Of a stretch of 64,000 bases of DNA, positions 9,440-18,740 are shown piece after piece. Position 1 is the first letter of the stretch. Every line of letters starts with the position of its first letter. The DNA is taken from contig CAIJOA010000048.1 of assembly GCA_903822185.1 (NCBI GenBank), positions 1 through 64,000 on the forward strand, given 5' to 3'. Both the position numbers and the translations under genes were made by a program. Origin of the DNA: an uncultured Rhodospirillales bacterium. GTDB lineage: Bacteria > Pseudomonadota > Alphaproteobacteria > ATCC43930 > CGMCC-115725. The notes under the pieces were generated by a model. The model made no database searches. It worked only from the letters and a program-made list of their open reading frames with translations, and was not told the origin of the DNA.

Positions 9440-11152
9440 ATGGACATGGCCACGAAAGCGAAAGGCAAGCCGCGTATCAGCACGGCACCGAAACGCGGCT
9501 ATCCCGATCTGCACGATCATCTGAAGGCGCTCGACAAGGCCGGGATGCTGGTGACGGTCGATCGCGTCATCAATAAAGACACCGAGATGCACCCGTTGGT
9601 GCGCTGGCAGTTCCGCGGCGGCATCGCCGAGAAAGACCGCAAGGCGTTCCTCTTTAACAATGTCAGCGACAGCAAGGGCAAGCGTTACAGCATCCCCGTC
9701 GCGGTCGGCGTCCTCGCCACCAATCGCGAAATCTATTCGATGGGCATGGCCTGCGATCTCGAGAAGATCGAAGAGACCTGGAACAACGCCATCGCCAACC
9801 CGATCAAGCCGAACGTCGTCACCGATGCGCCGTGCCAGGAAATCGTCATCACCGGCAAGGATCTCGACAAGCCGGGCCAGGGCCTCGACGGCCTGCCGAT
9901 TCCAATCTCGACACCGGGCTGGGACATTTCGCCCTATACGACGCTGTCGCAATATATCACCGCGGACCCCGACACCGGCGTTCAGAACATGGGCATCTAT
10001 CGCGGCCAGGTGAAAGCGCCGCGCCGTCTTGGGATGAACCCGTCACTGGAACTGCGCCCGGGCATCATGGTGCATTGGGAAAAGGCCAAGGCCAAAGGCC
10101 AGAGGCTGCCGGCTGCGGTCATTCTCGGCTGCCCGCCCTGCATCGCCTATACCTCGGCCCAGAAGCTTCCCGAGACGATGGATGAATTGACGGTCGCCGG
10201 CGGCCTCGTCGGATCGCCGATCAATGTCGTCAAAGCCAAGACGGTCGATCTTTATGTCCCAGCCGAGGCCGAAGTCGTGATCGAGGGCTTCATCAATACC
10301 GAATATCTCGAGCCCGAAGCGCCGTTCGGCGAATCGCACGGTCACGTCAACCTGCAGGAATACAACGCCTTCATGGAAGTGACGGCGATCACCCGCAAGC
10401 GCGACGCGATCCTGACCTCGATCATCAGCCAGGTGACGCCGTCGGAATCGAGCCTCATCAAGCGCGCCGCGCTGGAGCCAATGTTCCTGACGCATCTGCG
10501 CGACACGCTCGGCATTCGCGGCATCAAGAAAGTCTCGATGCACGAGCCGCTGACCAATCTGCGCAAGGTGCTGGTGCTGGTTTGCGACCGCAACATGCCG
10601 AACACCGAAGTCTGGCGCGCGATCTATGGCGCGTCGGCGCTGCATCGCGCCGCGGGCAAATGGATCATCGCCGTCAATGACGATATCGATCCGGACGATG
10701 CGAACGCGCTGTTCTGGGCGATGTCCTATCGCGCCAACCCGCTGATCGACATGCACATCCTGCCGCATCGCGATCAGGGGCATGGCCCGCGCAGCCATCG
10801 CAACGGCGGACAGGACGGCGCGGTGCTGATCGACGCGACGCTCAAGGAAAACTTCCCACCGGTGTCGCTACCGAAGAAGCCCTTCATGGAAAAGGCGAAA
10901 CTGATCTGGGAAGAGTTGGGCCTGCCGACTTTGAAGCCGGAATCGCCTTGGTTCGGCTATTCCCTCGGCGAGTGGTCGGATGAGTTCGACGAAGCCGCCG
11001 ACCGCGCCGTCAAAGGCGATTACTTCAAGACCGGCGAGATGATCGCCAAGCGCCGCCGCAAGGACGTCGCCATGAACACCGAGGTCCGCGACCTCGAAGA
11101 CGAGCCGAAGCCAAAAGCCAAGAAGCCGAAGACTAAAGCGAAGAAGAAATAA
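9440..11152 (+). CDS. UbiD family prenylated-FMN-dependent decarboxylase
   Basis: 570 residues, preceded by an AAGGGAG ribosome-binding site. The UbiD fold is recognisable from NMGIYRGQ with the prFMN-contact Arg188, the segment EVVIEGFI (Glu282) and EAPFGESHGH (Glu298), which hold the acidic catalytic pair, and VTPSESSLIKRAALE. UbiD enzymes decarboxylate aromatic or unsaturated acids and need UbiX-made prenylated FMN. No ubiX and no other ubiquinone gene is nearby, so the substrate (4-hydroxy-3-polyprenylbenzoate or another acid) is undetermined. Odd features are a basic N-terminal extension (1-20) and a Lys-rich C-terminal tail (PKPKAKKPKTKAKKK). Confidence 0.85.
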   Translation: MDMATKAKGKPRISTAPKRGYPDLHDHLKALDKAGMLVTVDRVINKDTEMHPLVRWQFRGGIAEKDRKAFLFNNVSDSKGKRYSIPVAVGVLATNREIYSMGMACDLEKIEETWNNAIANPIKPNVVTDAPCQEIVITGKDLDKPGQGLDGLPIPISTPGWDISPYTTLSQYITADPDTGVQNMGIYRGQVKAPRRLGMNPSLELRPGIMVHWEKAKAKGQRLPAAVILGCPPCIAYTSAQKLPETMDELTVAGGLVGSPINVVKAKTVDLYVPAEAEVVIEGFINTEYLEPEAPFGESHGHVNLQEYNAFMEVTAITRKRDAILTSIISQVTPSESSLIKRAALEPMFLTHLRDTLGIRGIKKVSMHEPLTNLRKVLVLVCDRNMPNTEVWRAIYGASALHRAAGKWIIAVNDDIDPDDANALFWAMSYRANPLIDMHILPHRDQGHGPRSHRNGGQDGAVLIDATLKENFPPVSLPKKPFMEKAKLIWEELGLPTLKPESPWFGYSLGEWSDEFDEAADRAVKGDYFKTGEMIAKRRRKDVAMNTEVRDLEDEPKPKAKKPKTKAKKK

Positions 11153-11161
11153 CACCGATCA

Positions 11162-11198
11162 TCAGCCCTTAGCTTCACCGCTAAGGGCTGATTTCTTT
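11162..11198 (+). terminator. intrinsic terminator after the UbiD-family gene
   Basis: A perfect 12-base-pair stem, TCAGCCCTTAGC (11162-11173) and GCTAAGGGCTGA (11180-11191), closes a six-base loop and is followed by TTTCTTT. It lies between the convergent UbiD-family gene and the MATE gene and should stop transcription of the former. Confidence 0.9.
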
Positions 11199-11202
11199 CA
11201 GC

Positions 11203-12622
11203 TTACCGAATGCTGTCGTCGATGATGGTTTCCTGAGAAACCTGGGCGACTTGCTTGTCGTCGTCGGTCAGACGTGTCGTCTTCCAACTACCCCGCGCGA
11301 ACCAGCAGATCGAGATGATGGCGACGGCGATGTTCGTCACCGGGAACGACCACCACAGGCCCTGCGCGTGCAGGACGGTATGTTCGGCGAGGACATAGGC
11401 CAGCGGAAACTGGATCATCCATTGCGACACCAGGGCGATGACCATCGCGCTGAGCATGTTGCCCGAGGCGCGAAACGCCGAGACGATGCAAAGCTGAATC
11501 CCGATGCCGCCCCAGGCAAGGCACATGATGCGGATGAACTGCGCACCCTCGGCAATCACATAGGCATCGCCGGGAATGAAGAAGGCGACGAAGAACGGCG
11601 CAAAAATATAAGCGATAACGCCGACGATGCTGAGCGTCGCAAAACCCCAGACTGTCCCAAGTAGCGTGATGCGCGATGCGCGCTCGATCTTGCCGGCGCC
11701 GATATTCTGGCCGACGAGGGTCGAGACCGCCATCGACAGGCCCATCGCCGGAATGGTGATGACCTGCAGGATGTTGGAGCCGACGCCGTAAGCGGCGATC
11801 GTCAAAGTGCCGAAGCTGGCGACAAGGAACGACATGACCATCAGCCAAGGCGCGGGTCGAAAGCTCGACCGAGCCGGGAAAGCCGAGGAAGAAAGCGCGT
11901 TTGATATAAGGCAGGTCCGGCCTGAAGCTGCTCCATTGCAACTGAATCCCGTGCCGGCCGCGCAGGAAGATTCCCATCCCGATCACCGCAGCCAAAGCCT
12001 GCGTCACCAGGGTCGCAAGCGCCGCGCCGGTCACGCCGAGGCCCGGCGCCGGTCCCCAGCCGAAAATGAACAGCGGATCGAGCACGAAATTCAGGAAGAC
12101 CGTGCCGAGCACGATATAGAGCGGGATTTTCGTCTGACCAATGCCGCGCATCAGCGCTTGGAACATGGCGTAGATGAAAACAAAAATAATGCCGACGAAC
12201 GACACCCGCATGAAACCGAGCGCGCCGGCATAGACATCGGATTCAACGCCGAGAAGGATCAGCAGATACGGCGCCAAGACATAGCCGAGCGCACCAAGAA
12301 TAATCGAGCTGAAGGCGACCATCAGCATGGTCTGGGCAGCGACATGATTGACCATGTCCTGCCGGCCCGCGCCCATATAATGCGCCGTCAGCGTCGCGCC
12401 GGCCATGGCAAGTCCGGCCCCAAGCGCGATCACCAGGAATGTGACCGGAAAACTGATCGACACCGCGGCGACCGCAGACGCGCCCAACCGTCCTACCCAA
12501 AAGGCGTCGGTGAGTTGGTAGCCGGTCTGCAGGATGTTGCCCAGGATGATCGGAACCGCGAGCCGTATCAGCGCGCGATTGATCGGACCTTCCAACAGCA
12601 TCTGACGGCGATCGTCGGGCAT
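11203..12622 (-). pseudogene. MATE family efflux transporter, interrupted by an apparent frameshift
   Basis: Together the two frames encode a normal MATE protein of about 472 residues with 12 membrane helices. The N-terminal part (from ATG 12622, MPDDRRQMLLEGPINRALI...) runs in frame to GFPGSVELSTRALA near 11843. The rest continues in another frame from MVMSFLVASFGTL (11841) to the stop at 11203. One extra base, or two missing bases, just before 11841 would explain this. MATE proteins export drugs and metabolites using Na+ or H+ gradients. If the shift is real, the product lacks its C-terminal half and is probably inactive. A sequencing or assembly error is equally possible. Confidence 0.85.
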
Positions 12623-12659
12623 TGCTCCTCGTGCGATCCGGCGCGGGTCATAAAGTGTG

Positions 12660-12679
12660 CGGGCCTCTGAACAGGCCCG
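12660..12679. terminator. GC-rich hairpin between the nitrate operon end and the MATE gene
   Basis: A perfect 7-base-pair stem CGGGCCT/AGGCCCG encloses CTGAAC. Read from the minus strand it follows the last gene of the nitrate operon (stop at 12717) by 38 bases, but there is only a weak T-rich tail (ACTTTATG). It is a plausible terminator or mRNA-stabilising hairpin, not a strong one. Confidence 0.5.
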
Positions 12680-12716
12680 AACTTCATGACGGCATTATGG
12701 CGTCGGAGGGAGAAGC

Positions 12717-14285
12717 TTAATAGACGTCCCGCAGATAGCGTTGTTCTTTGGTCATCTTGGCGAGATAGGCCTTCGCCGCGCCCGAGCCCATATTGCCTTG
12801 CCGCGCGATGATCGCGGTCAGCGCCGCATCGACATCTTTGCCCATCGTGATGCTGCCGCAGACGAAGACGGACGCGCCCTCTTCGAGCCAGGCCCAAAGA
12901 TCTTTCGCCCGTTCGCGCATGCGCTGCTGGACATAGAGCCGTTCGGCTTGATCACGCGAAAATGCGAGTTCCAGTTCGGTCAACAACCCGTCCTGCTGCA
13001 TCCCCGTGATTTCGTCTTCATAGAGGAAGTCGCTGGCGCGATGCTGGTCGCCGAAGAACAACCAGTTGCGGCCCTTGGCGCCGACCGCACGGCGTTCCTG
13101 TAGGAAAGCGCGGAACGGCGCAACGCCGGTGCCCGGTCCGATCATAATGATCGGCGCATAGTTGTCTTTCGGCAGATGAAAGCTGTGCGCCGGTTGAATA
13201 AAGACCGGCACCGTCCCGCCAGGACCAAGCCTGTCGGCCAGAAACGTCGAGGCGACGCCTTTGCGATGACGTCCACGCATCTGATAGCGCACGGCGGCGA
13301 CGGTCAGATGCACCGCCTCGTTCACTTCCTTCATCGAGGAAGAAATCGAATAGAGGCGCGGCTGCAAAGCGCTGAGCGATGCGATCAGTTCCTGTACCGG
13401 CGGTCGCGCCGACGGAAATGATTCGAGCAATTCGAGGAGATCCGCGCCTTCCGGTCCCGCGCCGGGATAGCCTTCGGCCAGAGCCTGTAACCGCTGCGAT
13501 TCATCGAGATTGACCGCGCGTGATGCCAGCACTTCGACCGCCTCGTCCGTCGGCCGGCCGATCTCACAACCTTGCAGCAGCGAATCATAAAGACTGCGGC
13601 GAACGCCGTCAGGTCCATCGACAGCATCGTCCGGTTTTGCGCCAAGTCGTTCGATGATTGCCGCCACCGTATCGGGGCAGTTGGTTGCATGAATGCCGAG
13701 AGCATCGCCGACCTCGTAATGAAGGCCCGTATCGGCGAGATCGAATTTTATATGACGCGTATCTTTGATTTTGCTGTTGCGATTGAGCGGCAAGGCCGCC
13801 TCGAGCCGCGCCATACCGAGCGGGAAAGGCGATGTCGTCAGCGAAGCTGCAGCGGGCGCCGCAGTGGCAACCGCCGGCGCGGCGACTTCGCCAAGCTCCA
13901 GCAATTCCTTGACCATCCGCGCGGTTTCTTTGCCGCCGGGCACACAACGATTGAGCGCTTTCTCGGTCCCGCTCACGATCGCATCGGCGTAGCTTTTGCA
14001 AAGATAACCGCATTGGCCGCAATCCTGCTGCGCCATCGCCGCCATCAGACGCTGCGGCAAGGGACGGCCTTCGGCGAGCGCCAGCCGCTCGTCCATCGGC
14101 AGCGTCATATCGTGCCAGGCAAAATCTTCTTCGACGGCAGGCACGACCGCGATGTCCGTTTCCATCGGCGCGGTACCGACCGACGATTCACCGCCGTAAT
14201 AAGCAGCGAGCCAGCCGTTGAGCCACGCACGTTGCGTAGGATTGAACGGTGCAGAATTCGGAATGACGGGTGCGTCGTAACTCAT
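12717..14285 (-). CDS. CysJ-like NADPH/FAD reductase with an N-terminal 4Fe-4S domain, partner of NirA
   Basis: 522 residues. Residues 14-32 (FNPTQRAWLNGWLAAYYGG) resemble the N-terminal oligomerisation segment of CysJ. Instead of a flavodoxin domain there is a four-Cys module (Cys89, 92, 96 and 114, CGQCGYLCKSYADAI...NRCVPGG), as in RnfB-type 4Fe-4S domains. The C-terminal half is a CysJ/CPR-type FNR with RLYSISSS for FAD (310-317), GPGTGVAPFRAF for NADPH (383-394) and the usual DVY end. The gene starts one base after nirA. I infer that it passes electrons from NADPH through FAD and the cluster to NirA for nitrite (or sulfite) reduction. It is often annotated 'sulfite reductase subunit alpha'. 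Confidence 0.85.
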   Translation of the reverse strand: MSYDAPVIPNSAPFNPTQRAWLNGWLAAYYGGESSVGTAPMETDIAVVPAVEEDFAWHDMTLPMDERLALAEGRPLPQRLMAAMAQQDCGQCGYLCKSYADAIVSGTEKALNRCVPGGKETARMVKELLELGEVAAPAVATAAPAAASLTTSPFPLGMARLEAALPLNRNSKIKDTRHIKFDLADTGLHYEVGDALGIHATNCPDTVAAIIERLGAKPDDAVDGPDGVRRSLYDSLLQGCEIGRPTDEAVEVLASRAVNLDESQRLQALAEGYPGAGPEGADLLELLESFPSARPPVQELIASLSALQPRLYSISSSMKEVNEAVHLTVAAVRYQMRGRHRKGVASTFLADRLGPGGTVPVFIQPAHSFHLPKDNYAPIIMIGPGTGVAPFRAFLQERRAVGAKGRNWLFFGDQHRASDFLYEDEITGMQQDGLLTELELAFSRDQAERLYVQQRMRERAKDLWAWLEEGASVFVCGSITMGKDVDAALTAIIARQGNMGSGAAKAYLAKMTKEQRYLRDVY

Positions 14286-14286
14286 G

Positions 14287-16083
14287 TCAGGCAGCCATCT
14301 CAGTGGCGGTGGCGAAAAGATTTTTCAGGTCATCGGCCGAATGACGTGCGGTGAAATCGCGGAAGGATTCAGCAGGGCGGCGCTGCAACAAATAGGACTG
14401 CAGCATCGCCTCGATACAAGGCGGCAAGTCCGCCGCCGCGACCTGGGGGAAAATTTCGCGGGCGATGCCGCGCTCCACCCCCGCGCCGCCACCGACGGAG
14501 ACGGCATAGCCTTCGATCATGTCCTCGCCGACCTTAACGCCCATGAGGCCGATATCGGCAATGAGATGTTGGGCGCAGGAATGAGGGCAGCCGGTCAGAT
14601 GGATGTTGATCGGCTGGTCCAACGTGACGCGCGATTCGAGATAATCGGCGAGGATCACCGCATGACCCTTGGTATCACTAGCGGCGAATTTACAGCCGCC
14701 GCTACCGGTGCAGGCGATCAGCGCCCCACGGATGGCGCTGGCCGAAAGCCCAAACCCAAGTTGCGCGATCGCCTCCGCCGCCGCATCACGCTGCGTGTCC
14801 GGCACATCGGAGATCAGAAGATTCTGCCACACCGTCAAACGGATCGTGCCGCTGCCATAACGCGAGGCGATATCGGCAAGGCCGCGCATTTGATCGGCCG
14901 TGATGCGGCCGACGGGCAACACGACGCCGAGATAGGACAGACCTTCCTGGCGTTGGCGATGGATGCCGATATGGCCGTGCTTTTGCTGCGGCGGACGCGG
15001 CAGGCAGGCATCGAGCGGCAGACGCGTGAAAGGCACGCCGCGTTCCGTTTCGACGGCGGCCATGAATTTCTCGACGCCCCAGCCATCGAGCACATATTTG
15101 AGACGCGCGCGTTTGCGGTCGGTGCGGTCGCCTTCGGCGATGAAGACCCGCAAGACAGCAACCGCCGCGCCGACGCATTCGTCGGGCGTCAGCAGAATGC
15201 CGGTGTCGTTGGCGAAATCGCCATGGCCGGTGATACCGCCCAGCAGCATGCGGAAATAAACGCCCTCGGGTACCGCCGCACCCGCCGGGACTTGCACCGC
15301 AGCGAAGCCGATATCGTTGGTATCCTCGAGCACCGACACCGCGCCGCCGCCATCGAAAGCGATGTTGAATTTACGCGGCAGGCCGAACAGTTCGCGGTGA
15401 TTGAGGATGTAGTGGTGCATCGCCTTTGCCAGCGGCCGCGTATCGATCAATTCCTGCGGATCGATGCCGGCGGTCGGGCTACCGGTAACGTTACGGATAT
15501 TGTCGGCGCCGGAACCGCGCGAGGTAAGCCCCAAATCCTCGATGCCCGTGAAGAGTTCGACCAACCCTTGCGGCTTGATGTCGCGAATCTGCAGGTTGGC
15601 GCGGGTCGTCACATCGACGAAGCCACCGCCATATTGCTCGGCGAGATCGGCGAGGCCGCGTACCTGATGCGCATTGAGAATACCGTTCGGCATCCGCAGC
15701 CGGCACATGAATGAATTTTGCGCCGGCGCGACATAGAACATGCCGAAGAATTTGCGGCGGAAAATATCGTTGCCTTTCGGGAAGCGCCCTGCTGCAGCAT
15801 CGGCCAGCAGCGCATCCCAATCGTCGAACGGATCGTCTTTACGCTTCGACTCTTCCTCGGCGACGAGTTTCTTGCCCGCGGCGAGAAAGCGATCCTGCGC
15901 CAGTCGATTGATGTCCGATGGATCGGTCGCCGAAGCGCCGGGCAGCAGCGGCGCAGCGCCGCCGCGTTTCGCCGTCACGCCCGCGATGAACCCGTCGAGA
16001 TAACGCTTCTGTTCGTCGTTGATCGCCTCGGCACCGGCTTCGAGCAACAGCCGTGCGGCCAGATCGGCGGGTTTGTCGGTCAT
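14287..16083 (-). CDS. nirA: ferredoxin-type nitrite/sulfite reductase (siroheme, 4Fe-4S)
   Basis: 598 residues. The siroheme/4Fe-4S ligands are visible as C-x5-C at Cys458 and Cys464 (ACTGSGGCKFA) and C-x3-C at Cys499 and Cys503 (TGCPHSCAQH). The two half-repeats of the family begin around residues 90 and 340. NirA reduces nitrite to ammonium with six electrons, the second step of nitrate assimilation. Placement between nasA and a dedicated reductase argues for nitrite rather than sulfite as main substrate, although the fold is shared. Its N-terminus (INDEQKRYLDGFIAGV) echoes a motif in the neighbouring reductase. It overlaps nasA by four bases (ATGA). Confidence 0.9.
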   Translation of the reverse strand: MTDKPADLAARLLLEAGAEAINDEQKRYLDGFIAGVTAKRGGAAPLLPGASATDPSDINRLAQDRFLAAGKKLVAEEESKRKDDPFDDWDALLADAAAGRFPKGNDIFRRKFFGMFYVAPAQNSFMCRLRMPNGILNAHQVRGLADLAEQYGGGFVDVTTRANLQIRDIKPQGLVELFTGIEDLGLTSRGSGADNIRNVTGSPTAGIDPQELIDTRPLAKAMHHYILNHRELFGLPRKFNIAFDGGGAVSVLEDTNDIGFAAVQVPAGAAVPEGVYFRMLLGGITGHGDFANDTGILLTPDECVGAAVAVLRVFIAEGDRTDRKRARLKYVLDGWGVEKFMAAVETERGVPFTRLPLDACLPRPPQQKHGHIGIHRQRQEGLSYLGVVLPVGRITADQMRGLADIASRYGSGTIRLTVWQNLLISDVPDTQRDAAAEAIAQLGFGLSASAIRGALIACTGSGGCKFAASDTKGHAVILADYLESRVTLDQPINIHLTGCPHSCAQHLIADIGLMGVKVGEDMIEGYAVSVGGGAGVERGIAREIFPQVAAADLPPCIEAMLQSYLLQRRPAESFRDFTARHSADDLKNLFATATEMAA

Positions 16084-18740
16084 GCCGCCACCTCGACCTT
16101 TGTTGTTTCAGCCAGCAGGCTGCGCAATTCCGGGATGCAGGAACCGCAGCCGGTACCCGCGCCGAGCGCAACGCCAATGGCGCGTACATCGGCAAGACTA
16201 TCCTTGGCGATCGCGCGGCAAATCTTGGACCGGCCGACATGATGGCAGGCGCAAACGATCGGACCGTCATCCACCGTCACCGCACCGGCCCGACCGACCA
16301 ACAGCGCCCGGCGTTCTTCCGGCGAGAGGCGATCCTTGGCGAACAAAGCACCGACCCAATCCGTGTCGAGCTGCATCGACGGCGGCCGGATGTCGAGCCA
16401 AGCCGCCAGCGCGCCATCGGCGATGACGGCGCTGCGAAAGCGTTTTCCGACCGGGTCACGAAAGCTCAGTGAATTGCCGGTGGGGAGGAGCGTACTCAAT
16501 TGATCGAGCGCCTGTTCCGGCGTCCCATCGCCCGCCGCGAAGACGCGCCAATGCTCTGCGCCCGACGCAATCGCCCAATAGGGGGCATCAATGCCGACAG
16601 GCCGCGAACGCATCAGCAAAACCGCTTCCCAATCGCGTTTGATCGGAACAAGCCGTACCGGAATCGATTTGAATTCGGGTTGCCCGGACAAGGGATCGAC
16701 CGCCGGATGCGCCAAAGCGTTGACGCGAGCGTAGGCCGAAAAATGATCGTTCCAATGCATCGGCGCGAAGGCCGTACCGGGATTCTGATCGTCGGTCACG
16801 CGCAGCCGCGCGATCATCCCACCCCAGCGGCTTTGCAGTTTGACGAGGCCGCCATCATCGAGATGCAGACGTTGTGCATCGGCGGGATTGACCGCGACCA
16901 CCGGCTCCGGCGCGCGCAGGGTGAGCCGCGCGGACTTTCCCGTACGATTGAGCGTATGCCAATGATCGCGCTCGCGCCCCGTCAATAACGTGATCGGGTA
17001 ATCACGATCGACCGGATGCGCGACCTTACGTGCCGCGAGCGGCACCAGCTTCGCGCGATGGTCTGATGTAAAGAAACGCCGGTCAGCGAAGAAGCGCTTG
17101 GTTCCTTCGGGCGCGGCAGCCGTCACCGGCCATTGCACCGGCGCCAGCGCGTCATAAGCCTGATCGGGAACCGTCGCGAGACCGGAGAGATCGAAGTCGC
17201 GGCTGCCGTCATTCTCGAAGCCCGACAGCGCCGCATGCTCGCGGAAGATCGCGGCCGGACCGTCATAGGCGAACTCATCGCCGAAGCCGAGACGGCGCGC
17301 GACTTCGCTGACGATCCACCAATCGGGCCGCGCCTCGCCGGGCTGCGGCAGGAAAGACCGCTGACGGCTGATGCGGCGTTCGGAATTGGTGACGGTGCCG
17401 TCCTTCTCGCCCCAGGCCAGCGCCGGCAGACGGATATAGGCGTGTTCAACCGTATCGCTCCACCGCATAGCGTCGGAGACGATGACCAAAGGACAAGCTT
17501 CAAGCGCCTGACGGATCGCATCCGAGCGTGGCAAGCTGACCGCGGGATTGGTCGCCATGATCCACAGCACGCGAATCTCGCCGCGTGCGACGCGCTCAAA
17601 GAGTTGCACCGCCTTCGGCCCCGCGCCGGTGGCGAGCGACGGCGCTTTCCAGAAACGCCGCACGCGATCCAGCGCGCCGGCATCGCCGTAATCCATATGG
17701 GCCGCGAGTTGATTGGCGAGCGCGCCGACCTCACGGCCACCCATCGCATTGGGTTGTCCGGTCAGCGAGAACGGCCCCATGCCGGGTCGCCCGATGCGCC
17801 CGGTGGCAAGATGGACGTTGATGATCGCATTGACCTTGTCGCTGCCGCTGGTCGATTGATTGACGCCCTGGGAATAGAGCGTCACGACTTTTTCGTGTTG
17901 CGCGACGAGTTCGAAGAATTGCGCCACATCGCCCGGGGCAAGGCCGCAGAGTTTTGCGGTGGTTTGCACGTCGGGCGCAGCGCGCTTTGCTGCCGCGACG
18001 GTTTCGGCAACGCCATCGGCGTAATCTTCAACCGCTTCGCGATCGATCAGGCCACGGCGATCGAGATCGGCGAGGAGTCCGTTGAACAGGGTCACATCGC
18101 TGCCGGGCGTCAGCGCCAGATGCAGATCGGTGCCGACGCAGCTTGCGGTGCGGCGTGGGTCGATGACGATGACTTTAATATTCCGCGTTGCCCGAGCCGC
18201 TTCCAGCCGTTGGTGCAGCACCGGATGGCACCAGGCGAGATTGGAGCCGGTCAGAATGACGAGATCGGCCAGTTCGATATCTTCGTAGCAACCCGGCACC
18301 GTGTCCGAGCCGAAGGCGCGGCGATGTCCGGCCACCGACGAGGCCATGCAGAGTCGCGAATTGGTATCGAGATTGTTCGAGCCGATGAAGCCCTTCATCA
18401 GTTTGTTCGGCACGTAGTAATCCTCGGTCAGCAACTGACCAGAAAGATAAAACGCGACGGAATTCGGACCATGTTCGGCAATGGCGGTGCGGATGCTTTC
18501 CGAGACCGAATCAAGCGCCTGCGCCCAGCTTGCCTGGCGGCCGCCGATTTCGGGGTGCAGCAAGCGCCCTTCCATCGACAGGGTTTCGCCGAGCGCCGAG
18601 CCTTTGACGCAAAGCCGACCGTAATTCGCCGGATGATCGGGATCGCCCGCGATGGTCGCACCGCCTTTGCCGTCCGGTGTGGCGAGCACGCCGCAGCCGA
18701 CGCCGCAATAAGGGCAAGTGGTGCGAACCGTATCGGTCAT
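16080..18740 (-). CDS. nasA: assimilatory nitrate reductase catalytic subunit
   Basis: 886 residues from ATG 18740, chosen because the conserved N-terminus begins there (MTDTVRTTCPYCGVGCGV) and the ATG overlaps the upstream stop. Cys9, Cys12, Cys16 and a fourth Cys in GRLCVKG bind 4Fe-4S. The following DMSO-reductase-type domains bind bis-MGD molybdenum cofactor. A C-terminal BFD-like 2Fe-2S domain is present (CACHHVG and GAGTGCGSCIPELR), as in Klebsiella-type NasA. The enzyme is cytoplasmic and reduces nitrate to nitrite. Electrons probably arrive from the FAD protein encoded immediately upstream, through the BFD-type cluster. Confidence 0.95.
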   Translation of the reverse strand: MTDTVRTTCPYCGVGCGVLATPDGKGGATIAGDPDHPANYGRLCVKGSALGETLSMEGRLLHPEIGGRQASWAQALDSVSESIRTAIAEHGPNSVAFYLSGQLLTEDYYVPNKLMKGFIGSNNLDTNSRLCMASSVAGHRRAFGSDTVPGCYEDIELADLVILTGSNLAWCHPVLHQRLEAARATRNIKVIVIDPRRTASCVGTDLHLALTPGSDVTLFNGLLADLDRRGLIDREAVEDYADGVAETVAAAKRAAPDVQTTAKLCGLAPGDVAQFFELVAQHEKVVTLYSQGVNQSTSGSDKVNAIINVHLATGRIGRPGMGPFSLTGQPNAMGGREVGALANQLAAHMDYGDAGALDRVRRFWKAPSLATGAGPKAVQLFERVARGEIRVLWIMATNPAVSLPRSDAIRQALEACPLVIVSDAMRWSDTVEHAYIRLPALAWGEKDGTVTNSERRISRQRSFLPQPGEARPDWWIVSEVARRLGFGDEFAYDGPAAIFREHAALSGFENDGSRDFDLSGLATVPDQAYDALAPVQWPVTAAAPEGTKRFFADRRFFTSDHRAKLVPLAARKVAHPVDRDYPITLLTGRERDHWHTLNRTGKSARLTLRAPEPVVAVNPADAQRLHLDDGGLVKLQSRWGGMIARLRVTDDQNPGTAFAPMHWNDHFSAYARVNALAHPAVDPLSGQPEFKSIPVRLVPIKRDWEAVLLMRSRPVGIDAPYWAIASGAEHWRVFAAGDGTPEQALDQLSTLLPTGNSLSFRDPVGKRFRSAVIADGALAAWLDIRPPSMQLDTDWVGALFAKDRLSPEERRALLVGRAGAVTVDDGPIVCACHHVGRSKICRAIAKDSLADVRAIGVALGAGTGCGSCIPELRSLLAETTKVEVAA

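Noticed and set aside
14284-15714. 476-residue plus-strand frame opposite nirA
   Set aside because: It mirrors the codons of nirA, has no ribosome-binding site and no recognisable domain. High GC commonly leaves the antisense frame open.
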